Below are positions 61,966 through 64,000 of a stretch of DNA of 64,000 bases, piece after piece. Source of the stretch: Bacteroidota bacterium (GTDB lineage Bacteria > Bacteroidota > Bacteroidia > 2-12-FULL-35-15); contig CANJYB010000011.1 in NCBI GenBank assembly GCA_947479085.1, forward strand, positions 60,697-124,696, given 5' to 3'. The translations under genes and the position numbers were made by a program. The notes under the pieces were generated by a model. The model was not told where the DNA came from. It saw only the letters and a list, made by a program, of their open reading frames with translations, and ran no database searches. Numbering within the stretch: position 1 is the stretch's first letter; the number at the start of each line of letters is the position of its first letter.

Positions 61966-62331
61966 ATGGTTAAGAAATTCTTTTTTATTGTTGCCTGTTT
62001 TTTACTGGTGGCTTGTTCTGACAATACCATCATTACTATTCCTGATAACGTTTTGTCGGAAGAAAAAATGGCGGGTGTGCTGACTGATATGCAACTGATG
62101 GAAGCTTCCATGAACATTACCGGGGTGGACCCGAAAAATGTAAGTATTGATATTGCAAGGACTAACCTTGCATTGAACATTGATGTGCTGAAGAAACACA
62201 ACATTACTAAAAAACAATTTGACGATAGTTTTAGTTTTTACATTTATAACCCCACCTTGCTTAGCGAAGTGTACCAGCTGGTGTTAAACGATTTGAGCCG
62301 GATGCAAGCAGAAGTGCAAAAGAAGAAGTAG
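61966..62331 (+). CDS. DUF4296 lipoprotein
   Basis: A 121-residue lipoprotein with signal VKKFFFIVACFLLVAC, where the Cys is the lipidation site. The mature helical part (MAGVLTDMQLMEASMN, LKKHNITKKQFDDSFSFYIYNPTLLSEVYQLVLNDLSRM) is the DUF4296 pattern found across Bacteroidota. It is sited at the periplasmic face of a membrane, and its function is unknown. It is divergent from the SDR gene and is followed by repeat element C. Confidence 0.85.
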   Translation: MVKKFFFIVACFLLVACSDNTIITIPDNVLSEEKMAGVLTDMQLMEASMNITGVDPKNVSIDIARTNLALNIDVLKKHNITKKQFDDSFSFYIYNPTLLSEVYQLVLNDLSRMQAEVQKKK

Positions 62332-62377
62332 TAGGGTTTCTTTCTTTTAACAAAAACAACTTCTTATTTCTTTTCCT

Positions 62378-62631
62378 AAACTACTTTTTAAATTTTGCTT
62401 TTTAGACCTCACCCTGCTTCCACACGGACTCGCTCAAATAGCCACTGGCTATTTGCCGTCCTTGAAATAAGGGGAGGGGAGCCTTATCCTGAAGTGCTTT
62501 GTGAATAGATGTCTATTTGTTTTTTAATGTAGTTCGTCACCTCCCTCCCCCTCTCCTTTCTTCAAGGAGAGGGGATTAAGGGGTGAGGTCTTGAAATGGG
62601 ATGCTGGTTTTCAAAAAATGTATGTAGTTTA
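62378..62631. repeat. Palindromic element C (MITE-like), ends at an epimerase stop codon
   Basis: The core pair is AGACCTCACCC (62404-62414) with the complement of AGACCTCACCCC (at 62583-62592, AGGGGTGAGGTCT-like), and inside lies a CCCCTCTCCTTT / AAGGAGAGGGG palindrome, related to element B. Outer ends are AAACTACTTTTTAAATTTT on the left (62378-62396) and AAAAAATGTATGTAGTTTA on the right (62613-62631), resembling the ends of A and B. The right end overlaps the stop codon of the minus-strand epimerase gene. The gap 62332-62628 holds nothing else. Confidence 0.55.
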
Positions 62632-63642
62632 TTTCTTTTCCTTCAAATATAATTTACAGGTATCATTCACCGAATCATTTACCCCACGAAATTGATAATT
62701 CGGAAATGCTTTTTTTATTTTTTCATTCGAAAAAAATCTTTTTCTATGCGCTGATTGTGCGGTTTCCCTGGTAATTAAAGGTACTGCACCGGTAAGCAGG
62801 TGGCGGAGTTTTTCTGCCCTCCAGGCAAATGCACTTAATAGTTTTCCTGCTTTAATAGAAGGTTGGGCTTTATTAAAAGCCTGGTGCATCCAGTTAAAAT
62901 AATTGCGGAACGAAACATTTTCAGCATTTAAAATAAACCGCTCGTTGCTTATGTCGCTTTCCATCAGCTTTATCATCAATGCTGCCACATCCCGCACATC
63001 CACAAATCCGTTGGCTCCATTGGTGTAAAATCGTATTCCCCTGTATCCTTTGCTGAACATATTGGCACTGCTTTGCTGCCAGTTGCCACCGCCTATAATT
63101 ACCGAAGGATTAACAATCACTACATTTAAACCTTCTTCTGCAGCCCGCCATACTTCGCGCTCTGCAGCATATTTACTGATAGAATAATCTGAATTGTCAG
63201 GAGAAGATTTCCAGAACATAGCTTCGGTACATAGTTCCGAATTTTTGGCCCGGCCAATGGTAGCAATGGAACTGACGTGCAGAAACTTTCTAACCTTTTT
63301 TTCTCTGGCGGCATTCACCATGTTGGCAGTGCCTTCTATATTTATTTTCATCATCTCTTCCTGCAACCGTGGTTCGAACGAAACCATGGCCGCACAATGA
63401 TATACTTCCGAAACACCTTCCATGGCGTCCATCAGCGAATACACATCCAGCAGGTCAGCTTCCACCCATTCTATATTTTGAAGCAGTTCATCGGCATTGG
63501 TGGTGTAATACGAAAATACTTTTTTTACATTGGCTGTATTGCTGTTGCTTCGGGTGATGACACGCACCTTTTTACCCGACTTGCATAAATCGTATAATAA
63601 ATGGGTGCCCACTAATCCTGTACCGCCTGTAACTAAAATCAT
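62629..63642 (-). CDS. NAD-dependent epimerase/dehydratase family (extended SDR)
   Basis: A 337-residue extended SDR. It has the N-terminal nucleotide motif LVTGGTGLVGTHLLYDL (GGTGLVG), HVSSIATIGRA as the catalytic Ser region, and YSISKYAAE (Y-x3-K). The C-terminal part (FRNYFNWMHQAFNKAQPS, RFFSNEKIKKAFPNYQFRG) fits dihydroflavonol-4-reductase and 3-beta-hydroxysteroid-like enzymes that are common in Bacteroidota. The substrate is unknown. The stop codon lies inside the right end of element C, suggesting that the last codons were set by the insertion. Confidence 0.85.
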   Translation of the reverse strand: MILVTGGTGLVGTHLLYDLCKSGKKVRVITRSNSNTANVKKVFSYYTTNADELLQNIEWVEADLLDVYSLMDAMEGVSEVYHCAAMVSFEPRLQEEMMKINIEGTANMVNAAREKKVRKFLHVSSIATIGRAKNSELCTEAMFWKSSPDNSDYSISKYAAEREVWRAAEEGLNVVIVNPSVIIGGGNWQQSSANMFSKGYRGIRFYTNGANGFVDVRDVAALMIKLMESDISNERFILNAENVSFRNYFNWMHQAFNKAQPSIKAGKLLSAFAWRAEKLRHLLTGAVPLITRETAQSAHRKRFFSNEKIKKAFPNYQFRGVNDSVNDTCKLYLKEKK

Positions 63643-63659
63643 TTTGAGTTTGTTTTTTT

Positions 63660-64000
63660 CAACACAGAGTTCACCGATTTAAAAGAGTTTCACAGCGTCT
63701 CCGCAATTTAATTGCCGGCAAATTTACGGGTTTAATTGAAATGAGGAGAGAGATTTAAAACCTGACGTTTGTGGAGTGTTTTTTTTCAACACAGAGTTCA
63801 CGGAGTTAAAAGAGTTTCACAGATTGTATTCTCTATAAAACTCAATTCTCTTTTTTTCAACACAGAGTTCACGGAGTTAAAGGAGTTGCACAGAGTGTAT
63901 TCTCCGTAAAACTGAATTCTCTTTTTTTCAACACAGAGTTCGCGGAGTTAAAGGAGTTGCACAGAGTGTATTCTCCGTAAAACTGAATTCTCTTTTTTTC
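63660..64000. repeat. 71-bp tandem repeat at window end
   Basis: The segment CAACACAGAGTTCACGGAG starts at 63787, 63858, 63929 and again at 64000 (first base only), exactly 71 bases apart. A diverged copy starts at 63660, 127 bases before the first. Units differ by a few bases (TTTCACAGATTG against TTGCACAGAGTG) and end in AAAACTGAATTCTC. The array runs past the window end, and there is no gene in 63643-64000. Confidence 0.85.

Noticed and set aside
63660..64000. CRISPR array
   Set aside because: The 71-bp units are similar over their whole length and contain no variable spacers.
1..64000. tRNA, rRNA, riboswitch or transposase genes
   Set aside because: No cloverleaf, rRNA-like segment, conserved riboswitch core or transposase reading frame was recognised by eye; a covariance-model search would be needed to be certain.

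Overview
The window is AT-rich bacterial DNA from a member of the Bacteroidota. The grounds are several proteins with type IX secretion (T9SS) C-terminal sorting domains (type A and one gliding-motility-type B), a PorG-like T9SS component, a TonB-dependent receptor with a carboxypeptidase-regulatory N-terminus, DUF4296 and DUF493 family proteins, lipoprotein boxes, few Shine-Dalgarno sequences, and -7 boxes of the Bacteroidota form TAnnTTTG. The genus cannot be fixed from sequence reading alone. No rRNA, tRNA, CRISPR array, prophage or transposase gene was recognised.

Layout. 0-15 kb: the end of pth, a T9SS protein, uvrC, then a minus-strand group (lysS, a YfhO-like protein, gpsA, a GT-C glycosyltransferase), divergent tyrS, a LuxE-like enzyme, and a plus-strand run of lipoprotein, DUF493 and gamma-carbonic-anhydrase-like genes. 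14-21 kb: the cell-envelope cluster murI, two OmpH/Skp chaperones, bamA, uppS and porG, all on the minus strand and serving outer-membrane assembly, peptidoglycan and T9SS. 21-29.5 kb is accessory: trhO, a T9SS gene remnant fused to a broken HEPN gene beside an MntA-type nucleotidyltransferase, two T9SS/orphan secreted genes, a 21-bp-period repeat array, a Crp-like regulator, a nested palindromic element, and an LRR-T9SS gene split by an in-frame stop. 29.6-34.2 kb: coaX, an outer-membrane beta-barrel, lptC, a small membrane protein and a CorC/HlyC-type protein, interrupted by a 120-bp palindrome. 34.5-41.3 kb: a small secreted protein and a 2136-residue surface protein with eleven consecutive ~95-residue modules. 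41.7-49.3 kb: korBA, a repeat-rich 1-kb gap with a second 21-bp-period array, gcvH, VanZ-like, ElaA-like and a TonB receptor. 49.4-64 kb: a glycosyltransferase group (STELLO-like, GT2, two tandem GT-C paralogues), an M43 metalloprotease with T9SS signal, and metabolic genes (two SDRs, a cystathionine synthase/lyase, a COQ7-like diiron protein, a VOC dioxygenase, an epimerase), ending in a 71-bp tandem repeat that runs off the window.

How the parts fit. BamA/Skp and LptC build the outer membrane, PorG belongs to the T9SS, and six or more substrates (one giant, one protease, several repeat proteins) carry the matching sorting domains. The glycosyltransferases may decorate surface glycans, but no target can be read from the sequence.

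The most unusual non-coding signals are the two intergenic arrays with a strict 21-bp period sharing the core GAACGTT, a family of palindromic elements with related outer ends, and repeat-like DNA translated inside T9SS sorting domains. I found no clearly new multi-gene system; these repeats are the best candidates for something undescribed.
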